DNA of 30,623 bases, taken from assembly GCA_045657105.1 (NCBI GenBank), contig JAZOSN010000025.1:1-30623 (forward strand), written 5' to 3'. A program made the translations under genes and the position numbers. Under the pieces are notes generated by a model. That model was given only the letters and a program-made list of their open reading frames with translations. It did not search any database and had not been told where the DNA came from. The DNA comes from SIG672 sp045657105. GTDB lineage: Bacteria > Bacillota > Clostridia > Oscillospirales > CAG-272. Shown piece by piece: positions 23,244 to 30,323 of this stretch (position 1 is the stretch's first letter; each line of letters begins with the position of its first letter).

Positions 23244-24881
23244 TTACGAATTATTCTGCTGAGATACGAGCATATCCGCTCCGTAGATCTTACGAAGCTT
23301 TGGCTTTTCGATCTTTCCTGTCGGATTTCTCGGAACGTCTGCGAAGATTATCTTCTTGGGACGCTTATATCTCGGAAGTGCCGAGCAGAACTCCTCTATA
23401 TCGCTCTCGGTGCAGGTATATCCCTTCTTTATCTGAATGATAGCGGTCGCTATCTCTCCAAGACGCTTGTCGGGAAGTCCGATGACCGCAACGTCGTGCA
23501 CTGCGGGATGAGCGCTGATAAAGTCCTCGATCTGTACGGGGTAGAGGTTTTCTCCGCCGGTAATGATAACGTCCTTCTTTCTGTCGACAAGGAAAATAAA
23601 GCCGTCCTCGTCCATCTGAGCCATATCTCCCGTAAAGAGCCAGCCGTCGTGAAGGACCTCGCTCGTTGCCTTTTCGTCCTTATAATAGCAACTCATAACG
23701 CCGGGGCCCTTAACACAAAGCTCTCCGACTCCGCCCTTTTCGACCTCGTTACCTTCCGGATCAACTATCTTGACCTCCCAACCGTAGCCCGGAATTCCGA
23801 TAGCTCCGACCTTGGATATATTGCCAACGCCGAGGTGAACACAACCCGGTCCGATAGACTCACTGAGTCCGTAGTTGGTATCGTAGTCGTGACTCGGGAA
23901 ATAATCAAGCCAATGATTTATAAGGCTCTTCGGTACAGGCTGAGCGCCGATGTGCATAAGTCGCCACTGATCGAGGCAGTAATCCTCTTTCTTCATATCT
24001 CCCGCGTCAAGCGAGTTGAGAATATCCTGCGCCCACGGCACAAGAAGCCATACTATCGTACACTTTTCCTTCGATACCGTTTCGAGAACGTATTCTGGAC
24101 GCGTTCCTTTCAGAAGCACCGCCTTGCCTCCCACAAGGAAGCTACCGAACCAGTGCATCTTTGCGCCGGTATGGTAAAGCGGAGGGATACAGAGAAAAAC
24201 GTCGTCCTTGGTCTGTCCGTGATGCTTTTGCTCAACCTGACAAGCGTGCACAAGGCTTCTGTGCTTATGTAAGATCGCCTTCGGAAATCCCGTAGTTCCC
24301 GAGGAAAAATAGATTGCGCCGTAATCGTCGTCGCTGATCTCAACAGAAGGTGCGATACTCGACTGATCGGCAGTAAGATCGGCATAGCTCTCTGCAAAAG
24401 TAGGACAAACACCGCTTCCTGCATATACGAGAAGTCTGTTCTTGCGAATAACAGGCTCGATCTCCTCTATACGTCCGATAAACTCGTTTCCGAAAACGAG
24501 AAGATCGACGTCGGCAAGATCAAGGCAGTATTTTATCTCGTCCGAAGAATATCTGAAATTGAGCGGAACGGCAAGAGCGCCTGCTTTGAGTATTCCGAAA
24601 TATATCGGAAGCCATTCGAGGCAGTTCATAAGAAGGATAGCAACCTTATCGCCTTTCTTTATTCCGCTTTCGATAAGCGCGTTTGCAAATCTGTTAGCCT
24701 TTTCGTTAAAAACGCTCCATGTTATCTCTCTGCGGTAATATTTAGGCTGAGTAGTTTCGACGAGCTCGTACTCTCTCCAAGTAACTCTCCTCGTTTCCTC
24801 TCTCTCGGGGTTGACCTCGACAAGACATATGTCAGAGGCGTATTCCCGCGCGTTCTTTTCAAGTATTTCGGTAATAGGCAT
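23244..24881 (-). CDS. AMP-dependent acyl-CoA synthetase/ligase
   Basis: A 545-residue member of the ANL adenylating superfamily. It activates a carboxylic acid to an acyl-AMP, then transfers it to CoA. Motifs: the P-loop IYFSSGTTGFPKAILHKH (about 190-207), YGLSESIGPG (A5, about 338-347), the FTGDMAQMDEDGF region (A7), the hinge DRKKDVIITGGENLYP (A8), and NPTGKIEKPKLR with the catalytic Lys near the C-terminus (A10). All are intact, so the enzyme should be active. Substrate (medium-chain fatty, aromatic or other acid) cannot be decided from sequence. AAAGGAG precedes the ATG. It lies downstream of serA after a strong terminator and no clear promoter was found, so expression may depend on readthrough. 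Confidence 0.9.
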   Translation of the reverse strand: MPITEILEKNAREYASDICLVEVNPEREETRRVTWREYELVETTQPKYYRREITWSVFNEKANRFANALIESGIKKGDKVAILLMNCLEWLPIYFGILKAGALAVPLNFRYSSDEIKYCLDLADVDLLVFGNEFIGRIEEIEPVIRKNRLLVYAGSGVCPTFAESYADLTADQSSIAPSVEISDDDYGAIYFSSGTTGFPKAILHKHRSLVHACQVEQKHHGQTKDDVFLCIPPLYHTGAKMHWFGSFLVGGKAVLLKGTRPEYVLETVSKEKCTIVWLLVPWAQDILNSLDAGDMKKEDYCLDQWRLMHIGAQPVPKSLINHWLDYFPSHDYDTNYGLSESIGPGCVHLGVGNISKVGAIGIPGYGWEVKIVDPEGNEVEKGGVGELCVKGPGVMSCYYKDEKATSEVLHDGWLFTGDMAQMDEDGFIFLVDRKKDVIITGGENLYPVQIEDFISAHPAVHDVAVIGLPDKRLGEIATAIIQIKKGYTCTESDIEEFCSALPRYKRPKKIIFADVPRNPTGKIEKPKLRKIYGADMLVSQQNNS

Positions 24882-24910
24882 CGGTTTTCTCCTTTGTTTT
24901 GCTTACGTAA

Positions 24911-24943
24911 AAATACCGCAGTTTTCGGGTGACTGCGGTATTT
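24911..24943 (-). terminator. Terminator of the serC-serA operon
   Basis: A perfect 12-bp stem, AAATACCGCAGT (24911-24922) with ACTGCGGTATTT (24932-24943). On the minus strand TT and ACG follow, after the T-rich end of the arm. It lies 17 bases past the serA stop. Confidence 0.85.
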
Positions 24944-24960
24944 TAAGTGTCTTTTCTATC

Positions 24961-26121
24961 TTACGCGATAACGTTGACCGCGATAACGCCGTCGGTATTC
25001 TTAACTTCTTCAACGACCGAAGCAGGAAGCTCTGCGTCAAAATCTATCATAGTATATGCGAATTCGCCCTTCGAGCGGTTATTGAAGTGCTCGATGTTGA
25101 TTCCGGCGTTTGCGAATGCAGAGGAAACACCCGAAATGACTGCGGGTACGTTGTAGTGAAGCACACAGCATCTGCTGAGTCCGCCGCGCTCAACTACTAC
25201 ACTCGGATAGTTTACACTGTTTACAATATTACCGTTTTCAAGATAATCAACGAGCTGCTTTGCCGCCATTACCGCACAGTTATCTTCGGATTCGTTTGTC
25301 GAAGCGCCGAGATGAGGAATTACGATAATGTTATTAACTCCGATAATATCGGGGGTTGCGAAGTCGGTTACATAGCAAGCGACCTTCTTATCTGCAACTG
25401 CCTTTATCATATCGGTACTGTTTACAAGCTCGCTTCTCGAAAGGTTGATGATGCGAACTCCGTCCTTCATCTTTGCGAAAGACTCCTCGCAGAACATATT
25501 CTTGGTATCCTTGGTTGCCGGAACGTGAACCGAGATGAAATCACTCTTTTCGAATATCTCGTCATAGCTTGCAGCCTTCTTTACCGAGCTGGAAAGTCCC
25601 CACGCGCCTTCAACAGTGAGGAAGGGGTCGCAACCGATAACGTTCATACCGAGTGCAACTGCTGCGTTGGCAACAAGTCCGCCGATAGCGCCAAGACCGA
25701 TAACACCGAGTGTCTTACCCTTGATCTCGATACCTGCATATGCGCTCTTGTTCTTCTCAACTACCTTTGCGGCGTCCTCCTGACCTGCAAGAGTTTTTAC
25801 CCATTCGATACCGCCGGTAATATTTCTCGAAGCAAGAAGGAGTGCCGCGACAGCGAGCTCCTTAACGCCGTTAGCGTTTGCTCCGGGAGTATTGAATACT
25901 ACGATACCCTTCTTAGCACACTCCTCAACAGGAATGTTGTTTACGCCTGCGCCTGCTCTTGCGATAGCCTTAACGCTCGTAGGGAGCTCCAGATCGTGCA
26001 TAGCCGCGCTACGTACCATTATTGCATCGGGATTTTCGCAGTTATCGCTTACTGCATATTTATCGTCGAAAATATCTGTTCCGACCTTAGCGATCTTATT
26101 TAAAAGAAGTATATTGCTCAT
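24961..26121 (-). CDS. serA: D-3-phosphoglycerate dehydrogenase
   Basis: SerA oxidises 3-phosphoglycerate to 3-phosphohydroxypyruvate with NAD+, the first step of serine synthesis. The 386-residue protein has the 2-hydroxyacid dehydrogenase fold. The Rossmann motif is GLGAIGGLVANAAVALGMNVIGCDPF (about 141-166). The catalytic Arg lies in INLSRSELVN and the catalytic His in VIPHLGAST. A C-terminal ACT domain (about 315-386, RCCVLHYNVPAVISGVSSAF) can bind serine for feedback control. The substrate-binding Arg/Lys-rich loop is AGAGVNNIPVEECAKKGIVV. It follows serC by 27 bases with an AAAGGA site, so the two steps are co-expressed. Confidence 0.95.
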   Translation of the reverse strand: MSNILLLNKIAKVGTDIFDDKYAVSDNCENPDAIMVRSAAMHDLELPTSVKAIARAGAGVNNIPVEECAKKGIVVFNTPGANANGVKELAVAALLLASRNITGGIEWVKTLAGQEDAAKVVEKNKSAYAGIEIKGKTLGVIGLGAIGGLVANAAVALGMNVIGCDPFLTVEGAWGLSSSVKKAASYDEIFEKSDFISVHVPATKDTKNMFCEESFAKMKDGVRIINLSRSELVNSTDMIKAVADKKVACYVTDFATPDIIGVNNIIVIPHLGASTNESEDNCAVMAAKQLVDYLENGNIVNSVNYPSVVVERGGLSRCCVLHYNVPAVISGVSSAFANAGINIEHFNNRSKGEFAYTMIDFDAELPASVVEEVKNTDGVIAVNVIA

Positions 26122-26148
26122 TTTCTTTTTTCCTTTCAGTTACGCGTT

Positions 26149-27240
26149 TTACGCCTTGGGATTTTCTGCGGCGAATTTCTTCATAAACTCAACGAGAGCC
26201 GCAACGCCTTCGTAAGGCATAGCGTTATAAATGGACGCTCTCATACCGCCTACGCTTCTGTGACCTTTAAGGTTTACAAGTCCTGCCGCAGCAGCGTCCT
26301 TCGGGAACTTCTTGTCGATCTCTTCGTTTCCGGTAACGAAGGTTACGTTCATCATCGAACGGCTATCCTTCTGAACGGGAGCGATATAGTAATCCTGAGA
26401 GTCGAGGTAATCGTAAAGAAGAGCTGCCTTCTTTTCGTTTCTTTCCTTCATAACGTCGAGTCCGCCGAGCTCAAGGATCCAGTTATAAACGAGTCCTGCA
26501 ACGTAGATCGAGTAGCAAGGAGGAGTGTTATACATAGATCCGTTTTCAGCCATAAGCTTCCAGTCGAGCATAGAGGGCATCTTGGGGTCGCCGTACTCGA
26601 GAAGGTCCTCACGTACGATAACGAGAGTTACGCCTGCGGGAGCCATATTCTTCTGTGCGCCTGCATAGATCACTCCGAACTTCGATACGTCAACCGGCTC
26701 GGAAATGATGCAGGAGGACATATCTGCTACGAGCGGAATGTCACCGGTATCCGGAATGTAACCGTACTTAGTTCCGTAAATAGTGTTATTGAAGCAAATG
26801 TGAACGTAGGACGCGTCGGGAGAGATCATATCTCTGGTAACGACGGGGATACGGTCGAAATTGGTATCCTTAGAGGTTGCGATGCACTTTACGTCGTAGC
26901 CCATCTTCTGAGCTTCCTTGTAAGCCTTGCCCGAGAACTGACCGGAAACTATGTAGTCTGCCTTGCCAGTTCTGCCGATGAGGTTGAGCGGAACTGCTGC
27001 GAACTGAGTCGATGCGCCGCCTTGGAGGAAGAGCACCTTGTAATTGTCGGGAATATTCATAAGCTCACGGAGCTTCGCCTCTGCGTCTGCTATTATCTTT
27101 TCATAAACAGGCGATCTGTGACTCATTTCCATTACGGACATTCCCGAGTCGCCGTAACACATCATTTCCGATGCTGCCTTTTCAAGCACGGGTACGGGGA
27201 GCATCGAAGGTCCTGCTGAAAAATTGTACACTCTGTTCAT
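26149..27240 (-). CDS. serC: Phosphoserine aminotransferase
   Basis: SerC converts 3-phosphohydroxypyruvate to phosphoserine using glutamate and pyridoxal phosphate. It is the second step of serine synthesis and also serves pyridoxine synthesis in some bacteria. The 363-residue protein starts MNRVYNFSAGPSMLP, diagnostic for the family. It has GGAST (75-79) for phosphate contacts, the DMSS motif (173-176) and the Schiff-base Lys197 in AGAQKNMAPAG. The substrate-binding HRS (41-43) and C-terminal GHRSVGGMRASIYNA motifs are intact. The length is standard. The gene has its own consensus promoter and is followed by serA. Confidence 0.97.
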   Translation of the reverse strand: MNRVYNFSAGPSMLPVPVLEKAASEMMCYGDSGMSVMEMSHRSPVYEKIIADAEAKLRELMNIPDNYKVLFLQGGASTQFAAVPLNLIGRTGKADYIVSGQFSGKAYKEAQKMGYDVKCIATSKDTNFDRIPVVTRDMISPDASYVHICFNNTIYGTKYGYIPDTGDIPLVADMSSCIISEPVDVSKFGVIYAGAQKNMAPAGVTLVIVREDLLEYGDPKMPSMLDWKLMAENGSMYNTPPCYSIYVAGLVYNWILELGGLDVMKERNEKKAALLYDYLDSQDYYIAPVQKDSRSMMNVTFVTGNEEIDKKFPKDAAAAGLVNLKGHRSVGGMRASIYNAMPYEGVAALVEFMKKFAAENPKA

Positions 27241-27308
27241 AAATAAATCTTCCTTTCTGTTTACCGCATTATGTTATATTTTGGCACGGTAAAAATGAAC
27301 TTACATTT

Positions 27309-27338
27309 ATTATATATTTTTTATGTGCCGTTTGTCAA
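27309..27338 (-). promoter_or_regulatory. Sigma-A promoter of serC-serA
   Basis: Minus-strand TTGACA (27333-27338) and TATAAT (27309-27314) with 18-base spacing, about 65 bases before the serC start. Both boxes are perfect consensus. Confidence 0.8.
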
Positions 27339-27346
27339 TAGAAAAA

Positions 27347-27387
27347 GAAAAGATTGTGTATTTTTACAAACAATCTTTTCTCTTTTT
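27347..27387. terminator. Terminator between the phosphofructokinase remnant and serC
   Basis: GAAAAGATTGT (27347-27357) pairs with ACAATCTTTTC (27370-27380), extended by A/T runs. On the minus strand TTTTTC follows, so it ends transcripts from the phosphofructokinase remnant. On the plus strand TCTTTTT follows, so it may act both ways. Confidence 0.85.
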
Positions 27388-27411
27388 CGTTAAGTTATGC
27401 AATTTGACAGT

Positions 27412-27912
27412 TTAAAGCGGTAGAGTGATAAACTCAGGCAGACCGTTTTTGGTGTAATACGGAGCCTCTCCGTTTACAAGCGGGAGCATATATCCGATAC
27501 ATTTATCGGTAACTCCGTTGCCTTCCTCGTTTATAAAATCACTCGGAACGTATTTTATTTGGTTTGCAACCATTGAAACATCGAACGGCTTATAGCTGAC
27601 GCTATACTCTTCCCCATCGTTTCTGATTATGCACATCATACATTTACTATCTCCGCAAAGAGCCGCCTTCACCGCCGCCTCTCCTACGCCGAAGCTTTCC
27701 GAAATATCGGTTGCGATATATTTTGCGCACGAGCCGTAGCAGGGGGGGGTGTGATCGGTCACTGCGAGATCGTTATCAATAGTCTTTGGAACTCCGACGA
27801 AATTCATCTGCCAGTCGAAGTTATCCGCGACTGCCGAGAGCTTCGACACGGTATCCATAGAATCGTTTCCACCGATATAGAAGAAATATCTGATATTGTT
27901 TTTCTTAAAATG
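27412..27912 (-). pseudogene. Remnant of PPi-dependent 6-phosphofructokinase
   Basis: The readable frame holds the catalytic core segment YFFYIGGNDSMDTVSKL and FVGVPKTIDNDLAVTDHTP, diagnostic of pyrophosphate-type phosphofructokinase. It then jumps from AKYIATDI directly to SESFGVGEAAVKAAL and the family's C-terminal end (PSDFINEEGNGVTDKCIGYMLPLVNGE). About 170 residues that normally lie between are missing, and so is the entire N-terminal ATP/PPi-binding part (about 100 residues). The upstream break falls at position about 27912, immediately beside the tRNA-Glu repeat array, and no start codon with a ribosome binding site precedes it. A run of eight C residues on the minus strand in HTPPCYGSC adds an extra residue relative to the usual HTPGYGSAAK. 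It is judged non-functional. Confidence 0.85.
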
Positions 27913-27916
27913 TGTG

Positions 27917-28267
27917 AAAAATAGAAAAACGAGGTCATAAGATCTCTTACGGGAATCTGCTCTTTGAGCAGAATTTTTGCTCGTGCCTCATGCGAACAAG
28001 CTCCCATCGGATAACTCGCAAAATGCGAACCCATGCGTACTAACGTACGCCGTGCCGTTTGCGGCACGGCGATAAATAGAAAAACGAGGTCAAAGACCTC
28101 GCACGGGAATCTGCTCTTTGAGCAGAATTTTTGCTCGTGCCTCATGCGAGCAAGCTCCCATCGGCTAACTCGCAAAATGCGAACCCATGCGTACTAACGT
28201 ACGCCGTGCCGTTTGCGGCACGGCGATAAATAGAAAAACGAGGTCATAAGACCTCGTTTTTCTATTT
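27917..28267 (-). repeat. Tandem array of about 154-bp tRNA-Glu-derived repeat units
   Basis: Two full units, offset 155 and 154 bases (27919-28073 and 28074-28227), are followed by a third partial unit that is the real terminator of tRNA-Glu. Each unit begins with the left arm of that terminator (AAATAGAAAAACGAGGTC), then the tRNA-Glu T-arm half ACGGGAATC. A 69-bp segment follows (27958-28026 and 28112-28180), then the other T-arm half GAACCCATG, and then a GC-rich palindromic tail: GCGTAC/GTACGC and a perfect 10-bp stem CGCCGTGCCG/CGGCACGGCG. The two 69-bp segments differ at only a few positions. Open frames read across the array are not genes. Confidence 0.88.
28228..28267 (-). terminator. 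Terminator of tRNA-Glu
   Basis: A perfect 18-bp stem, AAATAGAAAAACGAGGTC (28228-28245) with 28250-28267 around a four-base loop, directly after the tRNA. The arm itself supplies the T-run (TTTTTCTATTT) on the minus strand. Confidence 0.9.
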
Positions 28268-28268
28268 A

Positions 28269-28340
28269 TGACCCGTACGGGAATCGAACCCATGTTTCCA
28301 GCGTGAGAGGCTAGCGTCTTAACCGCTTGACCAACGGGCC
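28269..28340 (-). tRNA. tRNA-Glu, anticodon CTC
   Basis: A 72-base cloverleaf. The acceptor GGCCCGT pairs with ACGGGTC (one G-T pair), discriminator A. The D-arm is GTC/GAC. The anticodon loop is CTCTCAC with CTC at 34-36, reading GAG. The T-arm is ATGGG-TTCGATT-CCCGT. CCA is not encoded. Promoter and terminator are both visible. Confidence 0.95.
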
Positions 28341-28354
28341 GTGTCAACGCAGAA

Positions 28355-28383
28355 ATTATACCACTTTTTTTGCAAAAAGGCAA
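28355..28383 (-). promoter_or_regulatory. Promoter of tRNA-Glu
   Basis: Minus-strand TTGCCT (28378-28383) and TATAAT (28355-28360) with 17-base spacing, about 15 bases before the mature tRNA 5' end. Confidence 0.78.
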
Positions 28384-28468
28384 TATCATTTTTCTACAAA
28401 ATATTAGGCAAATATTTATGCGATTTGCTCAAAAATCACAATATTTTTTAATTTCTGCGCTTTAAATC

Positions 28469-29467
28469 TCATTTTAAGCCGCTCTCTTCATACACCGCAC
28501 CAAGACTCTTTCGGTCTATTTTCATATTCGAAGGATCGCGCCCGGGCGCATTTCCTTCAAAATATCCTTCGTTTTTCAGAAAGCCAACGTATTCTTCAAG
28601 GCACATACCGAGCTCCTTCATGCTTCTCGCGTGATACCTTCCCACATATCTGAAATGCCAGGGCTCGTAGATTATTCCGGTCACGCTCTCTTTATCCTCC
28701 TTAAATCTGAGAATGAAGCCGAAGTCCGTGCAATTCTCCGCAAGCCATCTGCCCGCCTCGGTAGATGCAAAATCCTCGGTAAGCTCTACCTTGAACGTAG
28801 TGTCTATTATATCGACGGCAAGACCGCTCTGATGCTCGCTCGTTCCGGGCGCACAGGAATAGCTCGCCACGTTTTCTCTCGCCTCGCTCTCGCTTATTTC
28901 GATCCTTTCAACCCACGCTCCGCAGGCGCGGCATTTGGTAATATCGTCTTTTGTGATAAATTCGGTTGCGCACTCCGAGTCGGTACACCTGTATTTTTTG
29001 GTGCTTCTGACGTTTCTGTTAAATACGCCCTCCTGAGCGGCGTAGCTCCTGTAAGCACTGAGCACCTGCAAATTCTCGCTTTTAAGTCCGCCCGACGCGA
29101 CTGCCTCTCTGAGCATCGCGGTAAGTGCTTTCAGTGCGGTAGTATTCATTTTAAGCTCGGGGCGAAAGCGAAAATCGTATTCACCCTTCGGAACGCCGCC
29201 GATAGCCGATCTCTCGCACAGCGCTTTGCTCAGGGATTCTCCGTTTTTTTCAAGCGGATTTTCCCTGTTCACAAGCAGGAGATAGCTATCACTCCAAAGC
29301 TCGCCGGTCGGCTCTATAAAATCTATATACGCCGAAACGTCGGTCATATAATTATAGGAATATATATCCGTTTCTCCTTCGCCCGAAATCGGGATGTTTT
29401 TCGTATTTACGGCAAAAAAAGAAGAGCCAAGCAGTAAAACGGCGAAAAAGCTGAAAGCTTTCTTCAT
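28469..29467 (-). CDS. VanY-type D,D-carboxypeptidase (M15B) with zinc-ribbon-like insert
   Basis: A 332-residue exported zinc peptidase trimming the terminal D-Ala from peptidoglycan stem peptides. The N-terminus (MKKAFSFFAVLLLGSSFFAV) is a signal peptide or membrane anchor. Catalytic residues of the M15B family are present: LSAYRSYAAQ (136-145), the H212 and D219 zinc ligands in SEHQSGLAVD, and E268/H271 in EPWHFRYVG. Between the SAYRS motif and the HxxxxxxD motif there is an extra block of about 55 residues with C161, C166, C179 and C182 (CTDSEC and CRAC), a zinc-ribbon or rubredoxin-like knuckle. The ATG follows the upstream membrane protein gene by 31 bases, suggesting one transcript. 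No vanA-type resistance genes are nearby. Confidence 0.9.
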   Translation of the reverse strand: MKKAFSFFAVLLLGSSFFAVNTKNIPISGEGETDIYSYNYMTDVSAYIDFIEPTGELWSDSYLLLVNRENPLEKNGESLSKALCERSAIGGVPKGEYDFRFRPELKMNTTALKALTAMLREAVASGGLKSENLQVLSAYRSYAAQEGVFNRNVRSTKKYRCTDSECATEFITKDDITKCRACGAWVERIEISESEARENVASYSCAPGTSEHQSGLAVDIIDTTFKVELTEDFASTEAGRWLAENCTDFGFILRFKEDKESVTGIIYEPWHFRYVGRYHARSMKELGMCLEEYVGFLKNEGYFEGNAPGRDPSNMKIDRKSLGAVYEESGLK

Positions 29468-29498
29468 TTTACACTATCTTCCTCTTTTTCATTTATTT

Positions 29499-30086
29499 TT
29501 AATTGGTTTGATCGGGAAAGTCGCTTTTATCGAGCGGTTCGAGGCCCTCGGGATATTTCAGTCTGAGCGAGCACTCGGTCGGGTTAATATATTCTATCGA
29601 GATAGTTCCCTTTTCCTCGTTTACCTCTATCGTAATTCCGTCGAAATAATTCGAGATAAATTCTATCGGCAGATGGATACGCTCGGAAACCTTATAGACC
29701 GCGACCGAAAGATGAACGGGATTTGAGTTTATATACGCCGTATCCTCGCCGAGATACAGAGTGAGAATATCCGACTGCTCGTTGTTTAAATAAAACTTCA
29801 TTTCGTTTCCGTTTACGATCATTGTATAACCGCATCTGTCCGCAATACGCGTAAAATCGGTGCATAGCACGCCGCCGCGAACGATATTTGCCTTGTAAAC
29901 GTTTGTCGACGCTTTTTTGGTATCGACAAGACCTATCGAAAGTCTGTATCTGTTCCTCTGCTCGACCTTCTCGTTTTTAAAGAGAGATACAAAAAAGCAA
30001 GTTCCGATCACGATAGACAAAACGAGTGCTATCGACAGTGAAGCGATCATAAAAAATATCGCTCTTGCTTTTGTCTTTTTTGACAT
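29499..30086 (-). CDS. Membrane-anchored protein with copper-amine-oxidase-N-like domain
   Basis: A 195-residue protein with one N-terminal transmembrane helix (about residues 10-35) and a basic cytoplasmic tip (MSKKTKAR). The extracytoplasmic part contains the repeated beta/alpha pattern of 'copper amine oxidase N-terminal-like' (stalk) domains: NGNEMKFYLNN, GEDTAYINSNPVHLSVAVYKVSERIHLPIEFISNYF, then a strand IEVNEEKGTISIEYI. These domains occur on Firmicutes surface proteins, often with cell-wall hydrolases, and are not oxidases. AAGGAGGG precedes the ATG. It is the first gene of a small operon with the M15 peptidase, which suggests a cell-wall function. Confidence 0.78.
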   Translation of the reverse strand: MSKKTKARAIFFMIASLSIALVLSIVIGTCFFVSLFKNEKVEQRNRYRLSIGLVDTKKASTNVYKANIVRGGVLCTDFTRIADRCGYTMIVNGNEMKFYLNNEQSDILTLYLGEDTAYINSNPVHLSVAVYKVSERIHLPIEFISNYFDGITIEVNEEKGTISIEYINPTECSLRLKYPEGLEPLDKSDFPDQTN

Positions 30087-30123
30087 CTGTTATCCCTCCT
30101 TAATATTTTTCGTCCGTTTTCTT

Positions 30124-30151
30124 ATTATATACTATTATTTTTATATTGCAA
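30124..30151 (-). promoter_or_regulatory. Promoter of the cell-wall operon
   Basis: Minus-strand TTGCAA (30146-30151) and TATAAT (30124-30129), spaced by 16 bases, about 38 bases before the start codon of the membrane-anchored protein. Confidence 0.7.
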
Positions 30152-30227
30152 CAGTTTTTTTGTTAATTTTCTTTCCTGCGACAAATTTATTTATAATATT
30201 ATCCTTTATACTATCGCCCATAAAGAA

Positions 30228-30251
30228 AAAAGCTCTCGCGAGAGAGCTTTT
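30228..30251. terminator. Bidirectional terminator downstream of the partial lipoprotein gene
   Basis: AAAAGCTCTC (30228-30237) pairs with GAGAGCTTTT (30242-30251) around GCGA. On the minus strand TTCTTTATG follows the T-rich arm. Confidence 0.82.
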
Positions 30252-30289
30252 GTTTTGATTGTTGATAATTCCGACACCGTTTTGGGCTC

Positions 30290-30313
30290 CCCCAGCAGAC
30301 TCGGCGGCTGGGG
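30290..30313. other. GC-rich hairpin next to the partial lipoprotein stop
   Basis: CCCCAGC (30290-30296) pairs with GCTGGGG (30307-30313) around a ten-base loop, ten bases past the stop of the minus-strand gene. No T-tract follows, so its role is unclear. Confidence 0.45.
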
Positions 30314-30323
30314 AAAGTAGGTT

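Noticed and set aside
24811..26103. Plus-strand open frame of 430 codons
   Set aside because: Antisense to serA; Cys-rich nonsense translation.
27917..28267. Possible CRISPR array
   Set aside because: Whole 154-bp units are near-identical, with no variable spacers, and they derive from a tRNA terminator and T-arm.
27804..28389. Two overlapping minus-strand open frames across the tRNA-Glu region
   Set aside because: They read through the 154-bp repeats and the tRNA itself, with the same peptide appearing repeatedly; non-coding repeat translated by chance.
28469..29467. Vancomycin resistance cluster
   Set aside because: A VanY-type peptidase alone, without ligase, dehydrogenase or VanRS genes, is ordinary cell-wall housekeeping.
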